Origin: CAZLMW01 sp964560875
Lineage (GTDB): Bacteria > Myxococcota_A > UBA9042
Length of the DNA: 20,356 nt
Reading direction: 5' to 3'
NCBI GenBank assembly: GCA_964560875.1
Contig: CAZLMW010000135.1
Span: 1-20,356 of the forward strand
Under the pieces are notes generated by a model. It made no database searches, was not told the origin of the DNA, and saw only the letters and a program-made list of their open reading frames with translations. Positions 5,558 through 14,120 of this stretch are shown piece after piece. The stretch's first letter is position 1. Each line of letters starts with the position of its first letter. The translations under genes were made by a program, and so were the position numbers.

Positions 5558-7720
5558 ATGACCCGATCGACCTTGGAACCCGCCCAGATGCAAGCTCGAC
5601 GACAAGCGATCGCGATGGTGGTGTTGTGTGCGGCTGTTGCTGCGTGCAACGAGCGCGTGCCGTTGGACGACTTCGCGTTCGAGACCCCCGAACAGCTCGC
5701 CGAGGGCCTCGATGCGCTCGACGCCGGGACCCAAGCTGACACGGCAGGGACCGATACGGCAGCCGCCACGGATGCGGGCGCGGCCACCGATGCAGGAGCG
5801 GCTCTCGATTCAGCCGGCTCGACGGACGCAGGCCAGGTGACAGACGCCGGTTCAACCGCTGACACAGCTGGCCCGGCCGATACCCATACGCCGCCGCAGG
5901 ACGCCGGTTCGCTCGACGCTTCGCCCAAGGACACGTCTTCACCCCCAGACACATCGACGCTCCAGGACACATCGACGTCCAAAGACACGGCTGTCCCGCC
6001 CCAGGACACGTTCGTTCCTCCCAAGGACACCAACGTTGCGCCGAATGACACGTACGTTCCTCCCAAGGACACGTATGTTCCTCCCAAGGACACGTATGTT
6101 CCTCCCAAGGACACGTATGTTCCTCCCAAGGACACGTATGTTCCGCCCAAAGACGCCGGGACGACCGGATGCACGTCCGGAGCGGCTTGCGATGATGGCA
6201 ACAAGTGCACGACGGGCGATAAGTGCGTCGCGGGCACGTGTGTCGGCGGCGCCCAGGTCACCTGCGACGACAACAAACCGTGCACCAAGGACGTCTGCAG
6301 CCCGCTCAATGGGTGCGTCTACACGTCGGCGTCCGGGGCCAATTGCGACGACGGCAACAAGTGCACAACCGGCGACAAGTGCATCAGCACCAAGTGCGTG
6401 GGCTCCGGGCAGCTCAAGTGCAGCGACGGCAACGCGTGCACAAAGGACCTCTGTCAGTCCGCTTTGGGCTGCATCTTCACGTCGGCAGAGGGCCAAAACT
6501 GCGAAGACGGCAACAAGTGCACCGAGGGCGATCGCTGCAAGAACAAGGCGTGCGCAGCCGGCGATCCCAAGAAGTGCCTCAAGCCAGCCCAGCCCTGCCT
6601 GGCGTCCGCGTGCAGCGTGAAAACGGGAAGCTGCGTGGTCAACGCCCTCCCCGACGGCAGCTCATGCGGCACGGCAATGGTCTGCAAATCCGCCAAGTGC
6701 ATCCCGACCCAACCGGTCGTGCAGGCCAAGGCGATCGGCGTTGGCATCAAGCACTCGTGCGCGCTGCGAACCGACGGCGTGATCCGCTGCTGGGGCGATG
6801 GACAGTACGGTCGCCTCGGGGCTGGTAGCGTGTCCAAGTCCAACACGCCGGTCTCCGTGGTCAGCAAGAGCAAATTCAAGGCGATCGCCATCGGCCGCGA
6901 GCACGGCTGCGGGATCACGACGTACGGCAGCCTGCAGTGCTGGGGCCGCAACTCGTCGGGGCAGATCGGTTCGGGCACCAAGGTCGACCAGGCGATCGCG
7001 ACGACGGTCTCCGGCATGAACAGCGGCGTCGGCGCGGTCGGTATGGGCGCAAGTCACACCTGCGCAACGCGCTCGGGCAAGCTCTACTGCTGGGGCTACA
7101 ACCAGCACGGCCAGCTCGGAGACGGCACCAAGACGGCGCGCCTCAAACCCGTCGAGGTAGCGGGAGTCACGAAGGTTCGGATGATCGACGGCGGCTACGG
7201 CTTCACCTGCGTCCTGCGCGACGACGGCACGGTCTGGTGCTGGGGCCAAAACGACAAGGGCCAGCTCGGCATCGGCCACAAGCTCGCCAACGTCAAACCG
7301 GCCGCCGTGCAGGGGCTGTCGGGCGCGGTCTCGATCGACGCCGCTTACTACTCGATGTGCGCGGTCAAGAGCGACCAGACGGTCTGGTGTTGGGGCTACA
7401 ACGGCTACGGGCAGCTCGGCGACGGGACCAAGACCGACCAGGTCAAGCCCGTGCAGGTCAAGGGTATGACCGACGCGCTGGGGGTCAGCATCGACCAGGA
7501 CTCGGCCTGCGGGCGCACCAAGAGCGCTATCATGAAGTGCTGGGGCAAGACGCAATCGACGTTCTCGCTCGTCGCGGAGGTCAAGATCAACGCGTGGCAC
7601 GGTTGCGTTATCAACAGCACCACGGGCGCGCCGCAGTGCTTCGGCGCCAACCACGACGGCCAACTCGGCGATGGAACCAAGACCAGCAGCAGCAAACTGG
7701 TCGGGATCAAGGGGCTCTAG
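5558..7720 (+). CDS. Lipoprotein with Cys-rich repeats and a seven-blade RCC1 propeller
   Basis: The product is up to 720 residues. A lipoprotein signal ends at C30 (AAVAAC). Residues about 51-200 are a disordered Asp/Thr/Ala/Pro linker, ending in seven 7-residue units of the DTYVPPK type. Residues about 205-385 contain Cys-rich repeats (CDDGNKCTTGDKC, CTKDVC patterns) common on myxobacterial surface proteins. From about 389 to the end there are seven RCC1-like repeats, each with a Cys near HSCAL/HTCAT/FTCVL and a C-W/F-G-x-x-x-x-G-(Q/R)-L-G core, enough for one complete propeller. In place of guanine-exchange activity, a secreted binding or scaffold role is likely. ATG 5588 (MQARRQ) is an equally good start and gives a shorter signal peptide. 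A TPR protein follows after 3 nt. Confidence 0.88.
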   Translation: MTRSTLEPAQMQARRQAIAMVVLCAAVAACNERVPLDDFAFETPEQLAEGLDALDAGTQADTAGTDTAAATDAGAATDAGAALDSAGSTDAGQVTDAGSTADTAGPADTHTPPQDAGSLDASPKDTSSPPDTSTLQDTSTSKDTAVPPQDTFVPPKDTNVAPNDTYVPPKDTYVPPKDTYVPPKDTYVPPKDTYVPPKDAGTTGCTSGAACDDGNKCTTGDKCVAGTCVGGAQVTCDDNKPCTKDVCSPLNGCVYTSASGANCDDGNKCTTGDKCISTKCVGSGQLKCSDGNACTKDLCQSALGCIFTSAEGQNCEDGNKCTEGDRCKNKACAAGDPKKCLKPAQPCLASACSVKTGSCVVNALPDGSSCGTAMVCKSAKCIPTQPVVQAKAIGVGIKHSCALRTDGVIRCWGDGQYGRLGAGSVSKSNTPVSVVSKSKFKAIAIGREHGCGITTYGSLQCWGRNSSGQIGSGTKVDQAIATTVSGMNSGVGAVGMGASHTCATRSGKLYCWGYNQHGQLGDGTKTARLKPVEVAGVTKVRMIDGGYGFTCVLRDDGTVWCWGQNDKGQLGIGHKLANVKPAAVQGLSGAVSIDAAYYSMCAVKSDQTVWCWGYNGYGQLGDGTKTDQVKPVQVKGMTDALGVSIDQDSACGRTKSAIMKCWGKTQSTFSLVAEVKINAWHGCVINSTTGAPQCFGANHDGQLGDGTKTSSSKLVGIKGL
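6005..6151 (+). repeat. 21-bp in-frame tandem repeat, seven units
   Basis: There are seven consecutive 21-bp units, each coding for D-T-(Y/F/N)-V-(P/A)-P-(K/N). The three units at 6068-6130 are identical; the unit at 6047 differs by one base, the unit at 6131 by two bases, and the two at 6005 and 6026 are more diverged. The homogenised centre suggests recent slippage or unequal crossing-over within the lipoprotein linker. Confidence 0.95.
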
Positions 7721-7723
7721 CGG

Positions 7724-8506
7724 ATGCAGCGGCAGGGGCTCGCACGTGTTGTTGTCGCCGCGGTGACGGTCGCTTCCGTCTTCGCTTTCGCCGCGCCGGC
7801 ATCGGCCGTCACCAAGGCACAGGAAGCCGAGGCGCTCGACGTCTTCAAGGCCGCTGCCAAGCACTACAAGGCCGGTGAATTCGCGCAGTCCGACAAGCTC
7901 TTCCGCGAGGCCTTCGCGATCCACGGCCGGCCTGTCTACCTGTACAACGCCGCCCGTTCAGCGCATCGACGTGGCGACCTTCACACGGCCGCTCGCGACT
8001 ACAAGCGCGTGCTCGATCTGCCCAGGACGTCCAAGAAGGTCGCCGAACGCACCCAGAAGCTGCTCGATGAGGTCAACGCCGCCCAAAAGCGCGAGGCTGC
8101 AAAAGCCGAACAAGAGGCCGAAAAGGAGCGCCTGCGCCTCGCGAAGAAGGCCAAAGAAGACGACGTGGCGTTCCGCTCCAAGGCCGCGTGGGCGTCGACC
8201 ATCACCGGTGTCGTGGCGGTCGGGGTCGGCGGCTATCTGCTCGCGGCCAAGGCGTCTGAACAGGCAGATCTCGATGACAAGGTCGGCAAGAAGGCCGGCG
8301 GCAAGGTCATCGGCATCGACGCGCAGACCTACACGGCCGAACAAGACCGGCTCGACCGCAACGGTGTCATCGGGATGGCGACTATCGGTGTCGGTGTGGC
8401 AGCGGCCGGCCTCGGCGCCTACCTCTTGATGACGCAGCCCGCCGACAAAGTTGCCATCTCGCCCTTCTTCAACGGCCACGGCGCGGTCGTCACGCTTCGT
8501 TTTTAG
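7724..8506 (+). CDS. Periplasmic/envelope TPR protein with coiled coil
   Basis: The product is 260 residues. It has a Sec signal peptide, residues 1-28 (hydrophobic core VVVAAVTVASVFAFAAP, cleavage after ASA). TPR-like helices follow at about 35-105 (ALDVFKAAAKHYKAGEFAQSDKLFREAF; YLYNAARSAHRRGDLHTAARDYKRVL), then a charged Ala/Lys/Glu coiled coil at about 105-145, and two Gly/Ala/Val hydrophobic segments at about 156-176 and 217-236. The C-terminus ends in an aromatic residue (VTLRF). This is a common layout of uncharacterised myxobacterial envelope proteins. The start has AAGGGG about 10 nt upstream inside the end of the RCC1 gene. The 3-nt spacing implies co-expression and perhaps joint function with the lipoprotein. 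Confidence 0.82.
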   Translation: MQRQGLARVVVAAVTVASVFAFAAPASAVTKAQEAEALDVFKAAAKHYKAGEFAQSDKLFREAFAIHGRPVYLYNAARSAHRRGDLHTAARDYKRVLDLPRTSKKVAERTQKLLDEVNAAQKREAAKAEQEAEKERLRLAKKAKEDDVAFRSKAAWASTITGVVAVGVGGYLLAAKASEQADLDDKVGKKAGGKVIGIDAQTYTAEQDRLDRNGVIGMATIGVGVAAAGLGAYLLMTQPADKVAISPFFNGHGAVVTLRF

Positions 8507-8532
8507 AAGACCCCGCGGGCCGATCCCAAGAC

Positions 8533-10671
8533 CTACTTCCCGGGCCAAGCATATCCGAGCACCGATTCGCTGACCTGGCCCTCGCATGTCGGGTGCGAGC
8601 TGATGAAGTGATCCGTGCCCTTGCCGACACGACATCGACGCAGCGGGACCAGCCCTTTTGTGGGTTTGCTCGCGACATACCCGACCGGCCCCAGCGGCTG
8701 CAGGCCTTCGCACTTCGGATCGGGGCTCAGCAGGTTGTGGCTGCCGACCTGGCACGCGAATAGCAGCTTGGATCCCGCAAACTTGCCGCGCTTGAGACGC
8801 CAGCTTTTCTCGGAATTGAAGCCCGGCGGCAGCATCCCCGTCGTCGCCCAATGTCCCTTCGAACCGCCGAAAGCCCGCGTCAGTCGCACGTAGGGCAGCA
8901 GCTCGAATCCGCATGACAGCTTGGGCGGCTTGAGCTTGTCGCGGTTGGCCAGCGCCCACGTCCCCCACGCCTTTTTCGCCTTGCCCGACGCACTGAAAAG
9001 CCCGAGACCGAGGCCATTTTTCGTCTCCGCCGGGTGGTCCTTCATGCGGTGATAGATGTAGTTGGTGATTCCCGGCACCGCGAGCACGTTGCGAAGGCTC
9101 AAACACACACCTGCCGCCTGCTGGTCCTGGTTTGCGTGGGGCGCGATGCCGTTGACACCGCTCTCGGTCAGCTGCACCTCGTGAACGTGCGCAAGTTTTG
9201 GAAATTGCTGGTGTAGCCAACCTACGAGCACGCCGATGCTGCCGTACGTGACCTTGCCGTGGACCTGGTGGTCGAGCGCGCCAAATGCCGTCTTGAGCAA
9301 ACTCGGCGGATACGGGTGATATGCGACGCGCCATTTGCGCTGGCCGACCCGCTTGGAGAAGCCCAGAAGGAAGGTCTGCCCGGACAACACCGGGTCCTTG
9401 GCGGCGGGTTTGTCGTACTTCTTCGGGTCCCAGTGGTGCTCGAGGCTGATGAGCACGCGCGCGTCGGGCTGATATTTGGCCACCGCGTCGTAGGCCGCGT
9501 TGTAGTTGGCGGCGTAGTCGTCGAGCCACTGCTTGGTATTGCATGGCTTGCCGTGGCCGCAGCCGATGTCGAACCAAGTGTTGCTGTTGACCTCGTTGTG
9601 GATGACGAAATCGACCACCCGCCCGTGCCCGGACAGCCCGCCAAAGCGCTTGGCGATCGCGCCGACAAACCGTCCAAACTGCTTGGGATCTTTGGGCTTG
9701 CAGAAGACCTTGAAGCCCGGATCGTTGCCGGCCGGTGAGCAATCCTTGTCGGCGATACGCGCCCACGCCGGCACACCCCAGAAGATCCCGGTCACGAGCA
9801 CACCGGCCTTGCTGTACGCGGCGACCTCATCGGCGACGTGCTTGTTGAGCTTGAAACAGACGCCCTCGTGCCCGAACCACCCGGCTTTGCACGGCGGCTT
9901 GCTGACCTGCGGCTGCCAATGTGCCCAGACGAAATTCACCGCGATTCCGCCCGTGTTGTTGCCGATCAGCTCGACCCGCTTGGGCCAGAAGTCCGGCTGA
10001 ATCGCCTTGATCCGCATCGCGGTCCGCTTCGGATAGGGCAACGGTTTGAGCGGCGGCTCGGCGGTGTCGGGGGCGGCGACGGTATCGGCTACGGCCGCGG
10101 AATCGGTCACGGCGACGGTATCGGCATCGGCTACAGAATCGGCTTCTGCCCCGGCATCGGCGACGGAATCAGCTACGGCTCCGGAATCGGCTTCGGCTAC
10201 GGCATCGGCTTCGGTCCCGGTATCGGCTACGGCTCCGGAATCGGCTACGGCGACGGTATCGGCTACGGCGACGGTATCGGCTNNNNNNNNNNNNNNNNNN
10301 NNNNNNNNNNNNNNNNNNNNNNNNNNNNNNNNNNNNNNNNNNNNNNNNNNNNNNNNNNNNNNNNNNNNNNNNNNNNNNNNNNCGGCGACGGTATCGGCTT
10401 CGGCTCCGCTATCGGCTACGGCTACGGCCCCGGCATCGGTTACGGCGACAGTATCGGCTACGGCCCCCGAATCGGTTGCGGCGACAGTGTCGGCTTCAGC
10501 CCCGGCGCCGGTATCCCCGGCCTGGAAGACCTCGTGCGCGCCTGTATCAACGTTTTGCGCCACATCGTTTGCCTTATCCGTGCCGCAGCCGATCATGAAA
10601 ACGGCGGCAGCAAGGAGGGCGCGTGGCTTTATCACGCCCAGATCATAGCCCCGGGGGCGAAACGACGACAA
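8533..10671 (-). CDS. Lipoprotein with glycosidase-like (DUF5722-type) TIM-barrel domain
   Basis: About 712 residues if the N gap is counted as 100 nt. A lipoprotein signal (LLAAAVFMIGC) is followed by a long low-complexity linker of A-D-T-V-A / A-D-S-G-A units. A catalytic-type domain then begins at about residue 215 (LKPLPYPKRT). The N-E pair in FVIHNEVNSNT (E360) and the strand QLTESG (E503) look like the acid/base and nucleophile of a retaining clan-A glycoside hydrolase, as in DUF5722 proteins; this is by pattern only. The last ~110 residues hold two units like the DUF5648 repeat (KGTDHFISSHPTCEG...VLGYAWP). A surface polysaccharide-active enzyme is likely. The GTG at 10635 (VIKPRALL) is an alternative start that shortens the signal to 17 residues and avoids crowding the divergent gene. 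It is convergent with the TPR gene, 26 bp apart. Confidence 0.78.
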   Translation of the reverse strand: MSSFRPRGYDLGVIKPRALLAAAVFMIGCGTDKANDVAQNVDTGAHEVFQAGDTGAGAEADTVAATDSGAVADTVAVTDAGAVAVADSGAEADTVAXXXXXXXXXXXXXXXXXXXXXXXXXXXXXXXXXXADTVAVADTVAVADSGAVADTGTEADAVAEADSGAVADSVADAGAEADSVADADTVAVTDSAAVADTVAAPDTAEPPLKPLPYPKRTAMRIKAIQPDFWPKRVELIGNNTGGIAVNFVWAHWQPQVSKPPCKAGWFGHEGVCFKLNKHVADEVAAYSKAGVLVTGIFWGVPAWARIADKDCSPAGNDPGFKVFCKPKDPKQFGRFVGAIAKRFGGLSGHGRVVDFVIHNEVNSNTWFDIGCGHGKPCNTKQWLDDYAANYNAAYDAVAKYQPDARVLISLEHHWDPKKYDKPAAKDPVLSGQTFLLGFSKRVGQRKWRVAYHPYPPSLLKTAFGALDHQVHGKVTYGSIGVLVGWLHQQFPKLAHVHEVQLTESGVNGIAPHANQDQQAAGVCLSLRNVLAVPGITNYIYHRMKDHPAETKNGLGLGLFSASGKAKKAWGTWALANRDKLKPPKLSCGFELLPYVRLTRAFGGSKGHWATTGMLPPGFNSEKSWRLKRGKFAGSKLLFACQVGSHNLLSPDPKCEGLQPLGPVGYVASKPTKGLVPLRRCRVGKGTDHFISSHPTCEGQVSESVLGYAWPGK
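10070..10510 (-). repeat. Imperfect 6/18-bp tandem repeat coding the A-D-T-V-A linker
   Basis: The stretch is built of near-identical units such as GGCTACGGCGACGGTATC (18 bp) and variants with TTCGGCTCC or GGCCCC. On the minus strand these read ADTVAV / ADSGAV in frame. The repeat contains the N gap at 10283-10382. Its unit count in the real genome is therefore unknown and probably variable. Confidence 0.9.
10283..10382. other. Assembly gap (100 N) inside a tandem repeat
   Basis: A run of exactly 100 N interrupts the 18-bp repeat array. The flanking bases end and begin mid-unit; a missing length of 1 nt plus any multiple of 18 nt would keep both frame and repeat phase. The gap most likely reflects short reads failing to span the repeat. 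Confidence 0.9.
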
Positions 10672-10715
10672 CGGCCGCAGTTGGTCGCCATCGACGCTTC
10701 AGCCCACTGCCCGGC

Positions 10716-12539
10716 ATGGTCGCGTGGCTGCTTTGGACCTGCACCCTCGGCGCCGTCGTGGCGCGCGTCACCGATCTCTCGTTCGGCATGGCGGTGCTCC
10801 GCATCGTCGGCTGGGTCACGGCGATGGGCGCGATCGGCCACCTGCTGGGCCGCCGGGGTCGCTGGCCGGGAATCTTGCTTGTCGCGCTCGGGACCGGCTT
10901 TCTCGGCGTCGCGGTGCTCGACCTGTTCGCCCACTACCGCGCCAACCAGGGGCTCTGGGTGCTCTTCGAGGTCTACGAATACGACGGCATGGTCGGCATT
11001 TCGCGCTCGCTCAAGGAGTCGGGCGTCGGCATCCCCACTTTGATGTTGCTGCTCTTCGGCCCCTTCGCGACCGGCGGGCTGCTGGGCCTGGGCTGGCAAC
11101 TCCCCGCCCGCTTGTGGCCCCGTCTGACCGTCGACACAGGCCAGCGTTGGGCCATCGCTACGCTCATCGCCGCGGTGGGTTGGACCGTCGCTTTCCCCGG
11201 TTCTCTCGCGGTTCCCCGGACCCTCGTCGCCTTCTACGGCCCGTCACGCATGGCCGCGCGCTTCATCGCCGAGGGCAACCCAGCCACTGTTTCCCTGCCG
11301 AGACCGCCGCCGCTGCCGCCCACCAGCTTCGATAGGGATGAGCTGCCCGCCGACGCCCCCAAGACGGTCATCCTGATGGGCATCGAGAGCCTGCGCCCCG
11401 ACTTCATCGACGCCGAAACGATGCCCAACGTGCACCGCTTTGCGCAGACCGCCACCGCCATCCCGACCGCCTATGCCGGCGCGAATACGACCCATCCGTC
11501 CTGGTTCAGCCTCGTCTTCTCCGCGCATGGCATGTGGTGGCATCACGTCGTCACCGGCCCCGATTCCGGCCGCCTGCCCACGCCGTTGCAAGCCTTCAAA
11601 CGCGCCGGTTACCGCATCCATGTGCGCTCCGGCGCCGACTTCAACTACATGGGCATCGCCGCCGCCGCCTTCGGACCCAACCGCGAACGCACCGATAGCT
11701 ACGTCGATGTCGTCAAATGCGCTGAACGCGGCGCCGTAACCCGCCCCGAAATGGACCGCTGCGCCACCGACGCCGCCGTCCAACTCCTCGGCGACCCGAA
11801 AACACGCGGCGAACGCGCGCTCATCATCATCGCGATGGACGGCACCCACTTTCCCTACGACTGGGACACCGAAGAGCCGCGGTTTACGCCCGTCGTCGAA
11901 AAAGCCGCCTTCAACGCCGGCGCCTACAACGATCTCGCGCACGTGCACAACCGCTTCCGCAGCGGCCTCTTCTCGGTCGACAGGCAGATCGGCCGCATCT
12001 TCGAAGCGCTCCAACCCCTGCAAAAAGACGGCGTCGCGATCCTCGTCACCGGTGACCACGGCGAAGAGCTCATCGAACACGGCAAGATGGCCCACGACTC
12101 CGAGCTTTGCGACGTGCAAACACGCGTCCCGATGCTGTTCCGCGGCGTCGGCAAGCTCGCTCCAATGCGTCCCGGTGACATCGGCAGCCACGTCGATGTG
12201 CTTCCGACACTCTTGCACGCCGTCGGCCTCCGAAACGCCGCGCGCACCGCCGGCCAGGGCGTTCCGTTGCAGGTGAAATCCCGCCGCTGGGCCTTCCTCG
12301 TCCACGGTTCGCCCGGTCTGCCCTTCCTGGCCGCATTCAAGGTCGGTGATCAGACGCTCGAAGTCGCCATCCCGCAGCGAACCCATGTCGCCGAGATGCG
12401 CGAGCTCTTCTTGCTGCAAACCTACCCGTCCGCCGGCGCCCCGATCGGCCAAGCCGTCGATCGCACCGACGCCACCCGGGCCGCTATCAACGCTGTGTTC
12501 GGAGAGGCGATCCGCGCCGTTTTCGCAGCCGGACCCTGA
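10716..12539 (+). CDS. Membrane-anchored sulfatase-fold enzyme (LtaS/EptA-like)
   Basis: The product is 607 residues. The N-terminal ~180 residues contain about five membrane helices. The alkaline-phosphatase-superfamily domain follows. It shows MGIESLRPDF (metal-binding Glu), NTTHPSWFSL (candidate nucleophile Thr), IIAMDGTHFPYDWD, and TGDHGEELIEHG (metal-binding Asp-His) with a further His in KMAHDS. A Thr nucleophile rather than Cys/Ser-C-x-P-S-R is the pattern of phosphoethanolamine and glycerolphosphate transferases, not of true sulfatases. It probably modifies an envelope lipid or polysaccharide on the periplasmic side. ATG 10716 is chosen because it opens directly into the first helix. 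An upstream GTG at 10623 has a better SD (GGAGG, 4-nt spacing) but would overlap the divergent lipoprotein gene. The 3' end converges with the GMC gene, 23 bp apart, with no visible terminator. Confidence 0.82.
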   Translation: MVAWLLWTCTLGAVVARVTDLSFGMAVLRIVGWVTAMGAIGHLLGRRGRWPGILLVALGTGFLGVAVLDLFAHYRANQGLWVLFEVYEYDGMVGISRSLKESGVGIPTLMLLLFGPFATGGLLGLGWQLPARLWPRLTVDTGQRWAIATLIAAVGWTVAFPGSLAVPRTLVAFYGPSRMAARFIAEGNPATVSLPRPPPLPPTSFDRDELPADAPKTVILMGIESLRPDFIDAETMPNVHRFAQTATAIPTAYAGANTTHPSWFSLVFSAHGMWWHHVVTGPDSGRLPTPLQAFKRAGYRIHVRSGADFNYMGIAAAAFGPNRERTDSYVDVVKCAERGAVTRPEMDRCATDAAVQLLGDPKTRGERALIIIAMDGTHFPYDWDTEEPRFTPVVEKAAFNAGAYNDLAHVHNRFRSGLFSVDRQIGRIFEALQPLQKDGVAILVTGDHGEELIEHGKMAHDSELCDVQTRVPMLFRGVGKLAPMRPGDIGSHVDVLPTLLHAVGLRNAARTAGQGVPLQVKSRRWAFLVHGSPGLPFLAAFKVGDQTLEVAIPQRTHVAEMRELFLLQTYPSAGAPIGQAVDRTDATRAAINAVFGEAIRAVFAAGP

Positions 12540-12562
12540 CGTCGCAGCCGCAACGAACCTGT

Positions 12563-14113
12563 CTACGCCTTCTTTTCCGCCAGCAAGCGCGTCGTGAGCA
12601 GCCGCGCCATCGTGATGATCGGCGTCATCGTGTGCGTCGACGAGCTGCTCGGAAAGAGCCCCGAATCGAACACGTACACATCGCGAGTGCCCCACACCAT
12701 GCCCGCGGGGTTCGCGGCGCCGTCCTTCTCGCTGCTCGCCATCCGCACGCCGCCCTGCTGATGGGCCGAGATCATCGGCACGGTCGCGGGTTCGAGGCTC
12801 AGTTCATCGATGCGCGCGAGCTCTTTTTCGCTGCGAATCGTTATCGGCCGGTTGCTCGGGATCGCCACCTGCTCGGCGCCCGCAGCGAGGTAGATGCGCG
12901 CCGTAACCTTGGCCCCTTCCCGTATGCGCTGCTTGTGCTCGGCGAGATGGTCGTACCGGACGATCGGGCGGGTCCCCGCACGCGTGGATTCACGACCGAC
13001 AAGCACGCGCCCAGAAGGGCTGTCGGGGACGAGCACAAGCGCGGCTGCCGTGCGCGCAAACGTGGCCATCTGCCGCTTGGCCGCCAAACCGGCGACCGGG
13101 ACAAGCGACGCTACGATGCCCGGTGTGCCCATGATCGGCTCGATTCGAAAACCCCAAAGCCCATGTTCGGGGTGGTCATCGACCTCGTGGTGGGTGATCG
13201 CGACGGCCTGCGGGATGCCTTCGAAGGCGCGGATCGGCTGTTTGAAGCGCGCCATGACCGGCAACTGTGGCTGCAGGCTGACGTGGCGACCGACGTGCGC
13301 ATTGCCGATGCCCGATTGCAGCAACAGCTGGGCCGAACCGATGGCGTTGGCGGCGACGATGACCACCTTGGCGCGGACCACCAGCTTGCTTTCCTCGCGG
13401 TAGCCCTTGCTGTCGAGCGTGCGGACGTGGATGTGTTTGGTCTCGGCCCCGGCATGCTCGATGCGCACCGCGCGCGCCCGGCAAAAAACGCGCGCACCGG
13501 CGGCGATCGCCTTGGGAACGGCCACAAAACGCGGGTTCTTCTTGGCGTTGACCGGGCAACCGATGAGGCATTGACCGGCCCCCACGCAGCCGACGCGGTT
13601 GTGGCGCATCACCTCCTGGCGCAGGTTGAGCTTTGTGGCCCCGTCGCGGAGCAGCCGGTTGGCGAGGTTGAGCTGCTGCTCGGCGATCGGGTTGGCGTGC
13701 AGGTCCTTGAGCGCGGCTTGAGCGTGCGGGCGGATGGCGGCCTCGGTGAGCTCGGAAAGCCCGTGTTTGTCGCGCCAATGGGCGAGCACACCACCGGCAA
13801 TCGGCACGACGTCGCACGCGTTGATGACCCCGCCCCCGCCGAGCGCGCGGCCTTGCAAGACCGTGATCGACAGGTCTTCGGTCATGCGCCCGCCGCGGTC
13901 CATGTAGAGCTGGTCGTAGCTCTGCCCATCGCGGCCCGAAAGCTGCGCGCCGGTCTTGTCGCCACCCTCCTCGAGGATCAGCACGTCCTCGCCCGCCTCG
14001 GCCAGCAACATCGCCGCCGTTGCGCCGCCGGGTCCTGAACCGATCACGCAATAATCGGCGTCGACTGTGGCCGAGGTCGCGTCGCGCGACAGGTCGAGGA
14101 TCTCGCCGGGCAT
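12563..14113 (-). CDS. GMC-family FAD-dependent oxidoreductase
   Basis: The product is 516 residues. The N-terminal FAD-binding motif is VIGSGPGGATAA (G25-x-G27-x2-G30), followed by LEEGG and the GMC signature GRALGGGGVIN. A Cys-rich loop CVGAGQCLIGCPVNAK (C176, C182, C186) is typical of the long-chain alcohol oxidase / dehydrogenase-like branch. The C-terminal catalytic region has SAHQQGGVRM (H451) and STHTMTPIITMARL (H494). These enzymes oxidise alcohols or sugars, here with electrons probably going to the respiratory chain rather than O2. It starts 7 nt after the stop of the gluconate-dehydrogenase-subunit-3-like gene, the usual partner of such GMC subunits. There is no signal peptide of its own, so it may be exported in complex with the Tat-bearing partner. 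It is the last gene of the minus-strand operon. Confidence 0.9.
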   Translation of the reverse strand: MPGEILDLSRDATSATVDADYCVIGSGPGGATAAMLLAEAGEDVLILEEGGDKTGAQLSGRDGQSYDQLYMDRGGRMTEDLSITVLQGRALGGGGVINACDVVPIAGGVLAHWRDKHGLSELTEAAIRPHAQAALKDLHANPIAEQQLNLANRLLRDGATKLNLRQEVMRHNRVGCVGAGQCLIGCPVNAKKNPRFVAVPKAIAAGARVFCRARAVRIEHAGAETKHIHVRTLDSKGYREESKLVVRAKVVIVAANAIGSAQLLLQSGIGNAHVGRHVSLQPQLPVMARFKQPIRAFEGIPQAVAITHHEVDDHPEHGLWGFRIEPIMGTPGIVASLVPVAGLAAKRQMATFARTAAALVLVPDSPSGRVLVGRESTRAGTRPIVRYDHLAEHKQRIREGAKVTARIYLAAGAEQVAIPSNRPITIRSEKELARIDELSLEPATVPMISAHQQGGVRMASSEKDGAANPAGMVWGTRDVYVFDSGLFPSSSSTHTMTPIITMARLLTTRLLAEKKA

Positions 14114-14120
14114 CTCGTTG

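Noticed and set aside
6005..6151. CRISPR-like array
   Set aside because: 21-bp units are directly adjacent without spacers and encode an in-frame peptide repeat.
5530..6309. Minus-strand frame with SLGGTYV repeats
   Set aside because: It is the reverse reading of the 21-bp repeat in the RCC1 lipoprotein, which has a lipobox and domains on the plus strand.
7958..9766. 602-codon minus-strand frame
   Set aside because: It runs through the end of the TPR gene and a different frame of the glycosidase-like gene; no conserved motif.
10070..10510. CRISPR or satellite array
   Set aside because: The units are in-frame codons of the lipoprotein linker, with no unique spacers.
11244..12695. Long minus-strand frame opposite the sulfatase-fold gene
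   Set aside because: Antisense His/Asp/Gly-rich composition typical of shadow frames; the plus strand has the catalytic motifs.
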